Source: Pseudomonadales bacterium
Lineage (GTDB): Bacteria > Pseudomonadota > Gammaproteobacteria > Pseudomonadales > Halieaceae
NCBI GenBank assembly: GCA_024234815.1
Contig: JACKNO010000002.1
Span: 186,001-250,000 of the forward strand
Reading direction: 5' to 3'
DNA length: 64,000 nucleotides
Shown here: in pieces, positions 52,966 to 62,423 of the stretch
How positions within the stretch are numbered: position 1 is the first letter of the stretch
Layout: the number at the start of each line of letters is the position of its first letter
Notes under the pieces: generated by a model
The model's database searches: none
What the model was told of the DNA's origin: nothing
What the model saw: only the letters and a program-made list of their open reading frames with translations
Position numbers and translations under genes: made by a program

Positions 52966-54681
52966 ATGTCATCACTGAAATCCGCCTACGAAGACGTCCT
53001 TAGCAATCTGACCCAACCGGGCTCCCCATTCGAGATCGGCAGGAAAAATTACGACGGGATCGAGTCGTTTGCCTACCTCAACGCTCCGGAAACAATGGCC
53101 GAACTGCTGGCCCCGGGGCGGACGTTTGGAAACCAGGAGTTCCTCGTCTACCAGGATGAACGCTATTCCTTCGGCGAATTTTTTGATCAGTCGGACCGTC
53201 TTGCGCACCAGTTGGTAACTCGTTTTGGCATATGCAAGGGAGACCGGGTGGCGATCGCCATGCGTAACTATCCCGAATGGCTGGTCTCATTTGTAGCGAT
53301 CGTCTCCAGCGGCGCGGTAGCCGTACCGCTCAATAGCTGGGGCCAGACCGAAGAGCTTCGCCTGAACCTGGCAGACGCGCAGGCGTCGCTCCTGATCTGT
53401 GACCAGCAACGACTGGATACCATCGATCCCGCCGCCCTTAACCTGCCTGCAATTATCGTAAGGTCGCAGGGCCCCCTGTCGGCCAACTGCACAGCCTTCC
53501 AGCAGGTTCTTGCCGGCGTAGACAGCGAAGCGGTGCGGAAGGTCCTGCCATCTGGCCCCATCGGCGGGGAAGACCCTGCGATGATCATGTATACCTCCGG
53601 CACCTCCGGCAGACCCAAAGGCGCGCTGTTCAGTCATCGCAACTGCTGCCAGGCCATCGTGAACCTCGAGGCCGTTGGCGCTGTAGCCTATATGCTCAAC
53701 ATGGATGCATTCAATCAACACGCACAGTTGGGAGCACCCGCAAAGTCCCTACTGACTGTTCCCCTGTTCCATGTGGCCGGCCTGTATTCCCAATTTTTGC
53801 TTAATCTTCGCAATGGTCGCAGCATTGTCATGATGTACAAATGGGACCCGGTCACTGCCTGTGACTTGATTAGCAGCGAAAAAATTTCAGTTGTAGTCGG
53901 GGCTCCGTCGATGTTACTGGATCTGGTGCAGAGCGAGGAGTTTACTGCCGCGGACAAGAGCAACCTTATCAATATCAGCGGCGGCGGCGCTGCCACCCCT
54001 ACCAGACTTGCCGAACTGGTTCAGGAAAAAGCACCTCATGCCCTACCGGGTGCCGGATGGGGGATGACCGAGTCCGGTGCCGCCGGAACAGCTTTTACCG
54101 GTTACCCTGTAACTGCCAAGCCGGGCGCCAGTGGATTCGTAAACCCCGTCGTGGAACTTCGCTTCTGCGATGAAGACGGCAACGAGGTAGCCCCGGGCAC
54201 AGCGGGTGAAATCTGGATAAAGAGTCCAACGGTGATCAGCGGTTACATCAACGCCCCCGAGGCTAATAGCAGTGACTTCAGCGACGGGTGGTTCAAGACT
54301 GGCGACATTGGCTACCTGGACGAAGACCGCTGCATGTTCATCTGTGATCGCGCCAAAGACCTGGTCATCCGTGGTGGAGAAAATATATATCCCATCGAAA
54401 TCGAGAACTGTATCCAGTCGATACCGGGGGTCCAGCGTGTGGCCGCGTTCGCCGTGCCCAGTGAACGCCTGGGTGAAGAACTGGCTGTGGTCATCACTTG
54501 CAGTCACGCAGACCTGGGTAAACTGACTGCGGAAACTGTACAAAAGTACTGCGAAGAAAGGCTTGCCAGATTCAAGGTACCCAGCTTTGTAAAAATTACT
54601 GACGTGGACTTGCCGATGAATGCCACCCGCAAGGTGATCAAGCGGCAGGTAAAGGACATGTATTTTCCAACAGACGGATAA
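52966..54681 (+). CDS. AMP-forming acyl-CoA ligase of the catabolic island
   Basis: A 571-residue ANL ligase: P-loop MYTSGTSGRPKG, GWGMTESGA, FKTGDIGYLDEDRCMFICDR and the C-terminal Lys motif MNATRKVIKRQ, where Arg replaces the usual Gly before the conserved Lys. It should activate an acid derived from the island's substrate to its CoA ester for the two dehydrogenases downstream. The promoter region carries operator copy 1, and the tetR gene follows 11 bp behind. Confidence 0.9.
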   Translation: MSSLKSAYEDVLSNLTQPGSPFEIGRKNYDGIESFAYLNAPETMAELLAPGRTFGNQEFLVYQDERYSFGEFFDQSDRLAHQLVTRFGICKGDRVAIAMRNYPEWLVSFVAIVSSGAVAVPLNSWGQTEELRLNLADAQASLLICDQQRLDTIDPAALNLPAIIVRSQGPLSANCTAFQQVLAGVDSEAVRKVLPSGPIGGEDPAMIMYTSGTSGRPKGALFSHRNCCQAIVNLEAVGAVAYMLNMDAFNQHAQLGAPAKSLLTVPLFHVAGLYSQFLLNLRNGRSIVMMYKWDPVTACDLISSEKISVVVGAPSMLLDLVQSEEFTAADKSNLINISGGGAATPTRLAELVQEKAPHALPGAGWGMTESGAAGTAFTGYPVTAKPGASGFVNPVVELRFCDEDGNEVAPGTAGEIWIKSPTVISGYINAPEANSSDFSDGWFKTGDIGYLDEDRCMFICDRAKDLVIRGGENIYPIEIENCIQSIPGVQRVAAFAVPSERLGEELAVVITCSHADLGKLTAETVQKYCEERLARFKVPSFVKITDVDLPMNATRKVIKRQVKDMYFPTDG

Positions 54682-54692
54682 GAAGGCTCTCT

Positions 54693-55316
54693 ATGGCTGG
54701 AAAGAAACGAATACAAAACGAAGACGGTCACCAGGCCATGAAGGCCAAAGCGACGCGGGAAAGGATTCTCAATGCGGTAGTGACGCTGATCAATGAGTCC
54801 GGGTACAGCTCTGCCAGCTCCACTGCGATCGCAAAGAAAGCGAGTATTACCTGGGGTGCCGTACAGCATCACTTCGGTAACAAGGAAGATATCTTGCTCG
54901 CCGTACTGGAGATGGCCAGGGACGTCTACATTCAATCGCTGCGAAGCGCGGAGTTGAAACAGGGTTCGCTGGAAGAACGAATTGACCACTTTGTAGATAC
55001 CGTCTGGGAGCATTACAAGAGCGACCTCTATTTTGCCTTTTCCGAAATCGTCATGGCCACGCGAGGGAAAAAGGGAAAACTTCCTCTCGGGAGTGTGCGG
55101 ATGAATCGCCAACTGGAGACCCACCTTCAGACCATGTTTGAAATTTTCGGTGACTATGAAGTTTCGGATTTGCGAATGAAAGAATCCCTGCGGTTCGTGC
55201 ACCGCTTCCTAACTGGTTTTGCGATGGACAAAGTGCTTGAACCCAGGCTTCCTTACGAAGACATTCATATCCAGCGGCTGAAGGACGAACTCTTCACCCT
55301 TATACACCAAGCCTAG
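54693..55316 (+). CDS. TetR family transcriptional regulator
   Basis: A 207-residue TetR protein with the N-terminal helix-turn-helix ATRERILNAVVTLINESGY, then SITWGAVQHHFGNKEDIL, and an all-helical ligand domain. It is encoded within the island between the ligase and dehydrogenases, and is the natural partner for the two 24-bp inverted repeats. The ligand is presumably a CoA ester or other pathway intermediate (inference). Confidence 0.9.
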   Translation: MAGKKRIQNEDGHQAMKAKATRERILNAVVTLINESGYSSASSTAIAKKASITWGAVQHHFGNKEDILLAVLEMARDVYIQSLRSAELKQGSLEERIDHFVDTVWEHYKSDLYFAFSEIVMATRGKKGKLPLGSVRMNRQLETHLQTMFEIFGDYEVSDLRMKESLRFVHRFLTGFAMDKVLEPRLPYEDIHIQRLKDELFTLIHQA

Positions 55317-55446
55317 CAGCGACTTGGAACTTCAAACGACGCGCGATGCGCATCGCAACAGGAAAAAGCATTGTAAATGTAATTTTATCAGGCGGACCGC
55401 TGTTGATACGCGAACGGATCTCGCCAGACGCTAAGGAGAATGGCTT

Positions 55447-56640
55447 TTGACATCATTGGACAATTTCAGGCTGGAAGTGCGGCAGTGGCTGGAAACCAAC
55501 TGCCCCGAATCGCAACGCCAACCCATTATCAAAGAAGAGCAGATTTGGGGAGGCCGCAGGCGCATATTCCCAAGCCCGGATGCCAGGCTCTGGTTCGAAC
55601 GCATGCGCGACAAGGGCTGGACCGCCCCCGACTGGCCAACCGAATACGGCGGTGGCGGACTTTCAGCGGCTGAGGCAAAGGTGCTCGAGCAGGAAATGCA
55701 GGCATTGGGTTGTCGGCCGCCTCTGTACGAAATCGGCCTGTGGATGTTCGGTCCGGCCCTGCTGGAATACGGCTCGGAACAACAAAAGCTCGAGCACATT
55801 CCCAAAATTGTGCGCGGTGAAATCCGTTGGTCACAGGGCTACTCGGAGCCCAGCGCCGGCTCCGACCTGGCCAGTCTCATAACCAGGGCTGAGGACATGG
55901 GAGATCACTTCCTCGTCAACGGCTCCAAGATGTGGACCACCCAGGCGGATAAGGCTGACTGGATTTTCTGCCTGGTCAGGACCGACCCGAAAGTACCAAA
56001 GCAGGAAGGCATTAGCTTCCTGCTTATCGATATGGCCAGCGAGGGTGTCTCCACTGCTCCAATCGAACTCATCAGCGGCGAGTCCGAATTCTGCCAGACA
56101 TTTTTTGAGGACGTGCGCGTCCCGAAAGAAAACCTGGTGGGTGAACTCAACGCCGGCTGGTCAATTGCCAAACGCCTGCTCAAGCATGAGCGCAAGCTGA
56201 TGAGCATTATGGAGATGATGGTAGAAAAGGAGGACGAGACGGTTGTTGAACTGGCGAAACGCTACGTCGGTGTCGATGGCACGGGGCAGCTGCGCGACAA
56301 CGCGCTGCGCACGCAACTGACCAGGCACTTGATGAATAGCCAGGCCATTGAGTGGACCAGTTATCGCTTGTTCGAACAGCATGGACAGGTCATCAAGGAC
56401 GCCGGATTACCGCTGATCATGAAACATATCAGCACCACGGAGTTACAGCGCAAGGACGAGCTCATACTGGCGATAATGGGCAACCGCGGCCTGAGCCTGA
56501 AAGATGCGGAGTACTCGCATAAGGAGCAGCGCCTGGTAAAGAACTGGGCATACAACAAAGCACAGACCATCGCCGGTGGCACCTCCGAAATCCAATTGAA
56601 TATTATCGCCAAACGCGCACTGGATTTACCGGGCCACTAG
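55447..56640 (+). CDS. Acyl-CoA dehydrogenase (1)
   Basis: FAD-dependent acyl-CoA dehydrogenase of 397 residues: RWSQGYSEPSAGSDLASL and the C-terminal IAGGTSEIQLNIIAKRALDL, the FAD/substrate landmark. The start is TTG 55447 with AAGGAG 7 bases upstream; an ATG at 55440 belongs to another frame. The next gene is a second, different dehydrogenase 48 bp downstream, so they may form a heteromer as with the ChsE pairs of steroid side-chain breakdown. Confidence 0.9.
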   Translation: MTSLDNFRLEVRQWLETNCPESQRQPIIKEEQIWGGRRRIFPSPDARLWFERMRDKGWTAPDWPTEYGGGGLSAAEAKVLEQEMQALGCRPPLYEIGLWMFGPALLEYGSEQQKLEHIPKIVRGEIRWSQGYSEPSAGSDLASLITRAEDMGDHFLVNGSKMWTTQADKADWIFCLVRTDPKVPKQEGISFLLIDMASEGVSTAPIELISGESEFCQTFFEDVRVPKENLVGELNAGWSIAKRLLKHERKLMSIMEMMVEKEDETVVELAKRYVGVDGTGQLRDNALRTQLTRHLMNSQAIEWTSYRLFEQHGQVIKDAGLPLIMKHISTTELQRKDELILAIMGNRGLSLKDAEYSHKEQRLVKNWAYNKAQTIAGGTSEIQLNIIAKRALDLPGH

Positions 56641-56688
56641 CAAGTGGTTTCTCCAGATTGCAAAAAATATCACCGAGGGAAACAAGCT

Positions 56689-57825
56689 ATGACGATGGTT
56701 CTGAATGAGGAACAACGATTTCTGAAAGAGACCGTCAATGGACTGCTGCAAAAACACCAGCCGGTGACGTCTTTGCGGACGTTGCGCAATTCCGACGATG
56801 AACTCGGCTACGATCCTGGTTTCTGGCAGCAACTCGTCGACATGGACATTCCGTCCATTGTAATGCCCGCCAGTTATGGCGGACTCGGCTTTGGCTATAG
56901 CGGTCTCGGTGCCGTCATGGAAGAAATGGGGCGCACGCTGGCTGTCTCTCCCCTGTTCTCCACCGTTGTGCTGGGCGGTTCAGCCCTGGAGCTGGCGGGT
57001 GGCACACCTCACCGGGATCTGCTGCCGGAGATTGCGGCCGGCAAGCTAACCCTCGCTCTGGCGATTGATGAGGGGCATCACCATCAACCCCGGGCCACCG
57101 CCACGACCCTGACCGTCGCTAACGAAGGGTTGATACTGGACGGTAACAAGGTCTTCGTGCTCGACGGTCACTCAGCCGACAAACTGCTGGTCGTTGCCCG
57201 CAGCGCTGGCAAGCCAGGAGATGAGTACGGTTTGTCACTGGTGTTGCTACCACGTGAGACCGCGGGCGTGAATGTACAGCGCACTAGCCTCATGGACGGA
57301 CGTAACGCCGCTATTGTTAAATTCAACAGGGTCGAGCTCGGCCCAGAAGCACTCGTCGGCACACTTCACGAGGGATGGTCGATTCTTCTTCAGGTCATCG
57401 ACCGGGGCGCCATTTGCATCGCGGCGGAAATGCTGGGTGGTTCGCTGGAAGTATTCGAGCGCACCATGGCTTACATCAAGGAACGAGAGCAGTTTGGCGT
57501 CAGGATCGGTTCTTTCCAGGCACTCCAGCATCGCAGCGCCGAAATGTACTGCCAGTTGGAGCAATGCAGGACCGTTGTACTAAAAGCCCTTTCCTCCCTC
57601 GATGAGGGCTGCCGGGATATTTCCCTACATGCCAGCATGGCAAAGGCGCTGGTCAACCAGTGCTATGCGCATATCAGTAACGAGGCCGTACAGATGCACG
57701 GTGGCATGGGGCTTACCGATGAACTCGATATCGGCCTATACCTGAAGCGAGCCCGCGTCAGCATGCAGATTCTTGGTGACACCAGTTATCACCAGGACCG
57801 GTATGCGCAACTGATGGGATACTGA
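56689..57825 (+). CDS. Acyl-CoA dehydrogenase (2)
   Basis: A 378-residue acyl-CoA dehydrogenase with a more divergent sequence: N-terminal VLNEEQRFLKETVNGLLQK, MPASYGGLGFGYSGLGAVME, and the C-terminal NEAVQMHGGMGLTDELDIG. Starting at ATG 56689 after GAGGGA trims a 15-codon unsupported extension. Many two-subunit dehydrogenases pair one such chain with a neighbour that supplies the other half of the active site. Confidence 0.88.
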   Translation: MTMVLNEEQRFLKETVNGLLQKHQPVTSLRTLRNSDDELGYDPGFWQQLVDMDIPSIVMPASYGGLGFGYSGLGAVMEEMGRTLAVSPLFSTVVLGGSALELAGGTPHRDLLPEIAAGKLTLALAIDEGHHHQPRATATTLTVANEGLILDGNKVFVLDGHSADKLLVVARSAGKPGDEYGLSLVLLPRETAGVNVQRTSLMDGRNAAIVKFNRVELGPEALVGTLHEGWSILLQVIDRGAICIAAEMLGGSLEVFERTMAYIKEREQFGVRIGSFQALQHRSAEMYCQLEQCRTVVLKALSSLDEGCRDISLHASMAKALVNQCYAHISNEAVQMHGGMGLTDELDIGLYLKRARVSMQILGDTSYHQDRYAQLMGY

Positions 57826-57865
57826 ATCGAAACCATTTGTACATATCACCGGTATGGAGAACACC

Positions 57866-58621
57866 ATGTTAAAGGATAAAGTTGCATTGATTACCGGCGC
57901 AGGCCAGGGTATTGGCCAGGGCATAGCCCTGGCATTAGCCAAACGCGGGGTAAAGGTAGCCGTAGCCGGACGCACTGTCGCAAAGTGCGAAGAAACCTGC
58001 AGATTGATCAGTGAGCGCCACGGTACTGAATCCATCTCCCTGGGCTGCGATGTCGCTATTGAAGAAGACCTGCAAAGAGCGGTAGCGACAACGGTGGACC
58101 GGTTTGGCGGAATTCATATCCTCGTCAACAATGCGGTGAGCACTTCGCCAGGTCCGCTGCTCGCACAACAAAACGACCAGGTCCTGAAGGCGTTTATGGT
58201 TGGCCCCATCGCCACCTTGCGGCTCATGCAATTATGCCACCCCTATCTTAGCAAGGAAGGTGGCTCGATCATTAACATGGCCAGCACCGCCGCCAAGCGC
58301 TGGGATATGAGCAATTACGGCGTCTATGCCGCTGAGAAAGAAGGTATACGCGCCTTGACCCGTGCGGCAGCAAGCGAATGGGGTGGGGCAAATATTCGCG
58401 CAAACTGTATCCTGCCTCACGCCAAATCCCCGGCCCTTCAGAAATGGGCTGAGCGGAACCCGGCCGAAGCGGCGGAGTTCGTGAACGGCATCCCACTGAG
58501 GCGCATCGGCGAGTGTGAAGCGGATATTGGCGAATTTGTCGCGATGCTATGCCAACCAGAGTCTTCCTATGTCAGCGGCCAGAGTATCGCCGTGGATGGC
58601 GGACAGGCATATATGGGTTAG
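57866..58621 (+). CDS. Short-chain dehydrogenase/reductase
   Basis: A classical SDR of about 251 residues: TGAGQGIGQGIALAL, HILVNNAV, INMASTAAK and the catalytic Tyr-Lys in YAAEK, with C-terminal VSGQSIAVDGG. ATG 57866 has GGAGA 5 bases upstream; the in-frame ATG at 57854 has no ribosome site. It ends the plus-strand run that starts at the ligase. Confidence 0.9.
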   Translation: MLKDKVALITGAGQGIGQGIALALAKRGVKVAVAGRTVAKCEETCRLISERHGTESISLGCDVAIEEDLQRAVATTVDRFGGIHILVNNAVSTSPGPLLAQQNDQVLKAFMVGPIATLRLMQLCHPYLSKEGGSIINMASTAAKRWDMSNYGVYAAEKEGIRALTRAAASEWGGANIRANCILPHAKSPALQKWAERNPAEAAEFVNGIPLRRIGECEADIGEFVAMLCQPESSYVSGQSIAVDGGQAYMG

Positions 58622-58627
58622 CGCCCC

Positions 58628-59629
58628 CTACTCTATCAGGAACTGACTATACCATTTGCGGAACTTGCCAAACGGCCCATCGCCATCACAGAGCAAGGGT
58701 TTTTCAAAATACCGCTTGTGACGCCAGATAATCCTGTCCTCTTCCATCTGCTGACATACATTGGCGATGATGGCATCGCCAATGCCACCTGCCGGCGTTT
58801 TGCCATTCACTTTTTTCTGGATGAAGGCGTACTTGGCGTGGGTATGCTCCCTGCTTACCGGCGTGAGGTTGGCCATTAGCAATGTGTCACAGAGTCCGGT
58901 AAAGCGGACGAAGGTCAGGCCAGGGCCAATATTGCGGTTTTCTATCGCACCTTCGATCTCACCTTTTGGCGTAGGCTGTCTTGTCTTCAGCAGACCGTAT
59001 CTGGTGTGCCCCGTGAACTCCAGCTTCACCACGTCGGGAATGTCATTGGTACCGTGTACAAAAAGAAAATGTACAGTATCGACAGCGTTCTCGCCGATCT
59101 CCTGCATGTGCGTCTCGATATCCCAGGTGAAAGACTTTATCTCACCCCACTCTTCATTATCCAACGCCGCCTCTTTGACAGACTCAGGTTCAAACAGGGG
59201 ATCGACACCTTCGGGGTGATACCAAACCAGGATGCACTGGTTAACTTCACGAACATGCCAGGGTCGTATTACTTCCTCTTCGCGTGCCACCTTCGGCGGA
59301 AGGTTTTTGGCATAGGGTATATGCGTACACCGACCCTCGCCATTGTATTGCCAGCCATGAAACGGGCATACGATACTCTCGCCCACTACCGAAGAGCCGC
59401 TACCGGCCTGGTCACGGATTCCATAGCCGAGATGAGCGCCCATGTGAGGGCAGAAGGCATCCAGAACTTTGGCTACGCCGGATTCGGTACGAAAAGCCAC
59501 CAGTTCCTGGTCAAAATAGTTGAGGGGTTTTGACTCACCAATCGCCAGTTCGCTGGAATAAAGGACCTGAAACCAGCCAAAAGGCAGGGGCAGAGGTATG
59601 CGCTCTATAGTTTCGTGTGATGCCGTCAT
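58628..59629 (-). CDS. Rieske non-haem iron oxygenase, KshA-like (2)
   Basis: A second terminal oxygenase, about 333 residues: Rieske ligands CPHMGAHL and CPFHGW, and the mononuclear-iron motif NAVDTVHFLFVHG. It is shorter than and clearly different from copy 1. Both end with a similar FRKWYSQFL / GRKWYSQFY tail, so they come from one subfamily. ATG 59629 follows AGGGAG; 28 further codons upstream are not supported. It may act on a later ring intermediate than copy 1. Confidence 0.9.
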   Translation of the reverse strand: MTASHETIERIPLPLPFGWFQVLYSSELAIGESKPLNYFDQELVAFRTESGVAKVLDAFCPHMGAHLGYGIRDQAGSGSSVVGESIVCPFHGWQYNGEGRCTHIPYAKNLPPKVAREEEVIRPWHVREVNQCILVWYHPEGVDPLFEPESVKEAALDNEEWGEIKSFTWDIETHMQEIGENAVDTVHFLFVHGTNDIPDVVKLEFTGHTRYGLLKTRQPTPKGEIEGAIENRNIGPGLTFVRFTGLCDTLLMANLTPVSREHTHAKYAFIQKKVNGKTPAGGIGDAIIANVCQQMEEDRIIWRHKRYFEKPLLCDGDGPFGKFRKWYSQFLIE

Positions 59630-59713
59630 AACTTTCTCCCTGGATAAACGTTTCGCTTTGAATGGAACCTGAACACACTCGCCATACAAACGGCTCCCGA
59701 TACTTATAAGCAA

Positions 59714-60586
59714 CTAAGACAGGCCAAAAACCCGCACGGCATTGTCGTGCAGGAATTTCGGCCACACCTCTTCTTTGAATGGCACGCCGGGCATGTCCTT
59801 GAAGATGCGCTCCAGGGATAATCCCATGGGAAAATACCCGGCATACATGATCTTGTCGGCGCCACGCGTATTGGCAAAATTGACGATGCTCTCCGGATAA
59901 TGCCGAGGTGCAAAGGCGCTGGTCATGTAATACAGATTCGGGTACTTCAACATCAGCTTCCAGGCCAGGTCGGTCCAGGGCTCGGCGCCGTGACGCATAA
60001 CAACTTTGAGTTCCGGGAAGAACCAGCAGATCTCATCGAGGTGCTCGACCTTCTGCGGCTCCATGGGAATTCGCGGTCCCGGCACACCCACACAGGGGCA
60101 AAAGGGAATCCCAAGGTCGATACAGGCGACGAAGATGGGGTACCAGCGTTTGTCATCCAGTGAGACCTGCGGGCACAAACCGGCTGGAAAAGCGGTGACT
60201 GCCTTGATGTCATATTGCTCTTTCAGACGGCGGATTTTACGCACTTCTTCCATGCCGTTATTCGGGTTGCACTCATAGCTGGCGAAAAAACGATCCGGAT
60301 GCTTCAGCACCGCCTCATTCTGTAGCCCGTACTGTCCCTCATCGACCCCCACCATGGCCCTGCTGATATTGAATTCATCCATTTTTCCGATCGTATAGGC
60401 GAGGTAGTCATCCTGCTTGCCGGTATCAGGTATGTCCTTGAACATATATTGCGCCGGCATCTGGAACATCTGTCGACTTTCCTCATCCATCAACAGCGGC
60501 TTTATAAAGTCGTAGTAGTTGGATTTTTCGCTGGTTGGTATTGCTAACATAAGGTCAATAATTTCGATATCTCTTGGCATGGACAA
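59714..60586 (-). CDS. Amidohydrolase-2-fold protein lacking usual metal ligands
   Basis: A protein of about 290 residues with an amidohydrolase_2-type TIM barrel. KVVMRHGAEPWTDLAWKLM and the NLYYMTSAFAPRHYP segment are family-like. The N-terminal D-x-H-x-H that binds the metal reads IIDLMLAIP, and the late Asp (usually GSDYP) reads YAGYFPMG, so key metal ligands are missing. The start is TTG 60586, with AGGAG 7 bases upstream; ATG 60580 is in frame but poorly spaced. Operator copy 2 lies 81 bases upstream. Confidence 0.82.
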   Translation of the reverse strand: MSMPRDIEIIDLMLAIPTSEKSNYYDFIKPLLMDEESRQMFQMPAQYMFKDIPDTGKQDDYLAYTIGKMDEFNISRAMVGVDEGQYGLQNEAVLKHPDRFFASYECNPNNGMEEVRKIRRLKEQYDIKAVTAFPAGLCPQVSLDDKRWYPIFVACIDLGIPFCPCVGVPGPRIPMEPQKVEHLDEICWFFPELKVVMRHGAEPWTDLAWKLMLKYPNLYYMTSAFAPRHYPESIVNFANTRGADKIMYAGYFPMGLSLERIFKDMPGVPFKEEVWPKFLHDNAVRVFGLS

Positions 60587-60667
60587 AGTCTTTGCTCCTA
60601 TTAGTAAAAAGCACAGCAGCCAACGCACCATACGTCATACCGCTTGATATCCACGAGCGTATCATAC

Positions 60668-60691
60668 AAAACATTTGTGTTGAAATGTTTT
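60668..60691. promoter_or_regulatory. 24-bp inverted repeat, likely TetR operator (copy 2)
   Basis: Same AAAACATTT/AAATGTTTT inverted repeat as at 52841, with spacer GTGTTG; 23 of 24 bases identical. It lies in front of the amidohydrolase-fold gene and the Rieske gene behind it, both on the minus strand. Confidence 0.75.
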
Positions 60692-60750
60692 TATCCGATT
60701 GATGCGGCAACAAGAATCACAGCTATGAAACGCTGGGTTAGGCTGCACCA

Positions 60751-62229
60751 CTAACCAGCTTTGCGCACCGTCTTCAGCCAGTGAATCTCTTCTTGTTCAA
60801 AGGCCTGAAGTATGCCATCCAGGGTCCGCCCTATACTTGTGGTCGCTCGAATTGCCGGAACTTTTGGCCAGGTGGCACGTTCACCTGCCGCGATGAGTTC
60901 TACCATCTCCTCTACTGACAGCATTTTCAGCAACGATCGCAAACCAGCCACGCCATATCCGGGAAAGATATTGATATCCGCTGTGTAGCGTTGATCAATT
61001 AGCGCATTGAAGGCATTCATGGCCACACCCAGTTTTGGGCCAACCGTCATATACCGCTGGATAAGCCCCAGGGATCCGCGTACTACCTCCTTGGTCGCGG
61101 CTACTGAAGCATCGGATGCGATCTTGCGGAGACCCGGGCGTAGGCTGGGTTCCCGTCCCAGCCCCGGCATTACCTGGCTGACGATAAAGTGATTGACACC
61201 ATACATTCTCGCCAGCCGTTTGGCAGGCAAGTCCTGTGAGAAGGAACCATCAATCCACCGTCGTGAAGAAAGATAGGGCTTTACCACGCCTGCGGCATTA
61301 CGCGCCTCCAGCTGAGCTGGCGGAAAGATGCCCGGCAATGCGGAGCTTGCCAGTACCGCTGATCTGATGGTGACATTTGGAGAGGCGATATGATTCAACA
61401 ATCGGGAGTTTTGTCGGGGTTCCGCCGGGGATATGGTGATATTTATACTGCGTCCCGTCTTCTGGTAGGCCTCCTGGAATGTCATGTCGGGAATCATACG
61501 GGCCATCTCACGCTTGACGGCTGCCATATCCACATTGCCACGCTTACCAAAACCAATCTCCAGGTTTTCCCTGTTGCCAGTCAGTGCCCGCGCCAAATAG
61601 GTATTGTCAAACAGTTGCAGGTACTCCTGGTCACTGCGGGTACCAAAGACCGCCGCCACAAAAGCACCTGCACTTGCTCCAGAAACAACCGCGGGGCATA
61701 ACTGCTGCTCTATCAATGCCTTGAGCACACCAAAGTGGAAGTAGCCCAGGGTTCCGCCCCCGCTCAACATCAATGCCGATCGGCCGTAGCAATGACTTGC
61801 ACGCTGGAAGAATTCGACCCTCTCCGCCCACGGTATGCCTGCGAAATTGCGCGGTGCCAGATATTCCAGGGCATCGCTGATTTCCTTGATGTAGTCTTCG
61901 ATAAGCGCCTTCGTACCACAGCGAGCGCGTTGATAGAGCCTGGCCTGCCCCATCCCGGCCATGTTGCCATGAATGCCTTCGTTCAGCGCAAACAACAGCC
62001 CATGGTCATCTCCCTTCCTGCGCAGACCACGCAGCCTCCTCAGCCGCTTGCCGATACTGACAGAGTCGTACTGCCGGGATTCGTCCTTGCGGCGCCACAG
62101 GTCGGCCCCGGTCTCCCGGTCATGGTTTTCAGCAAGCTCAAACCAGTCGTCGTAACTTACGGCCCGCGCCATATCCTGTTCAATTTGTCTAAGCTTGGAT
62201 GTTTTGCTGGACCTCGTACGCGTTTTCAT
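60751..62229 (-). CDS. Patatin-like phospholipase
   Basis: A 492-residue patatin-domain protein. Helical N-terminus with LLFALNEGIHGNMAGMG, oxyanion loop SGGGTLGYFHFG (about residue 157), nucleophile elbow SGASAG and the catalytic Asp in RRWIDGSFSQDLP. The length and N-terminal region match the bacterial relatives of yeast Tgl-type lipases. It is a paralogue of the gene at the left window edge. It is on the same strand as the amidohydrolase-fold gene; a lipid-hydrolysing role is inferred. Confidence 0.88.
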   Translation of the reverse strand: MKTRTRSSKTSKLRQIEQDMARAVSYDDWFELAENHDRETGADLWRRKDESRQYDSVSIGKRLRRLRGLRRKGDDHGLLFALNEGIHGNMAGMGQARLYQRARCGTKALIEDYIKEISDALEYLAPRNFAGIPWAERVEFFQRASHCYGRSALMLSGGGTLGYFHFGVLKALIEQQLCPAVVSGASAGAFVAAVFGTRSDQEYLQLFDNTYLARALTGNRENLEIGFGKRGNVDMAAVKREMARMIPDMTFQEAYQKTGRSINITISPAEPRQNSRLLNHIASPNVTIRSAVLASSALPGIFPPAQLEARNAAGVVKPYLSSRRWIDGSFSQDLPAKRLARMYGVNHFIVSQVMPGLGREPSLRPGLRKIASDASVAATKEVVRGSLGLIQRYMTVGPKLGVAMNAFNALIDQRYTADINIFPGYGVAGLRSLLKMLSVEEMVELIAAGERATWPKVPAIRATTSIGRTLDGILQAFEQEEIHWLKTVRKAG

Positions 62230-62423
62230 TAGGCCAATGATCTCCGCTTTAACTGGTGACTGGGCTCTGTGGATTAAGAAATGATATGAGCCACCGACAG
62301 CATATGCCCGTATTGGAGGGCGCTGCTATACATAAACAGCCAGATTTATAGCCATAAGCGTTCAAGCGGCGAGCATCCCATCACCGACACCACGCCGGGC
62401 AGCTATCGTCCTGTCTCGCCCGA

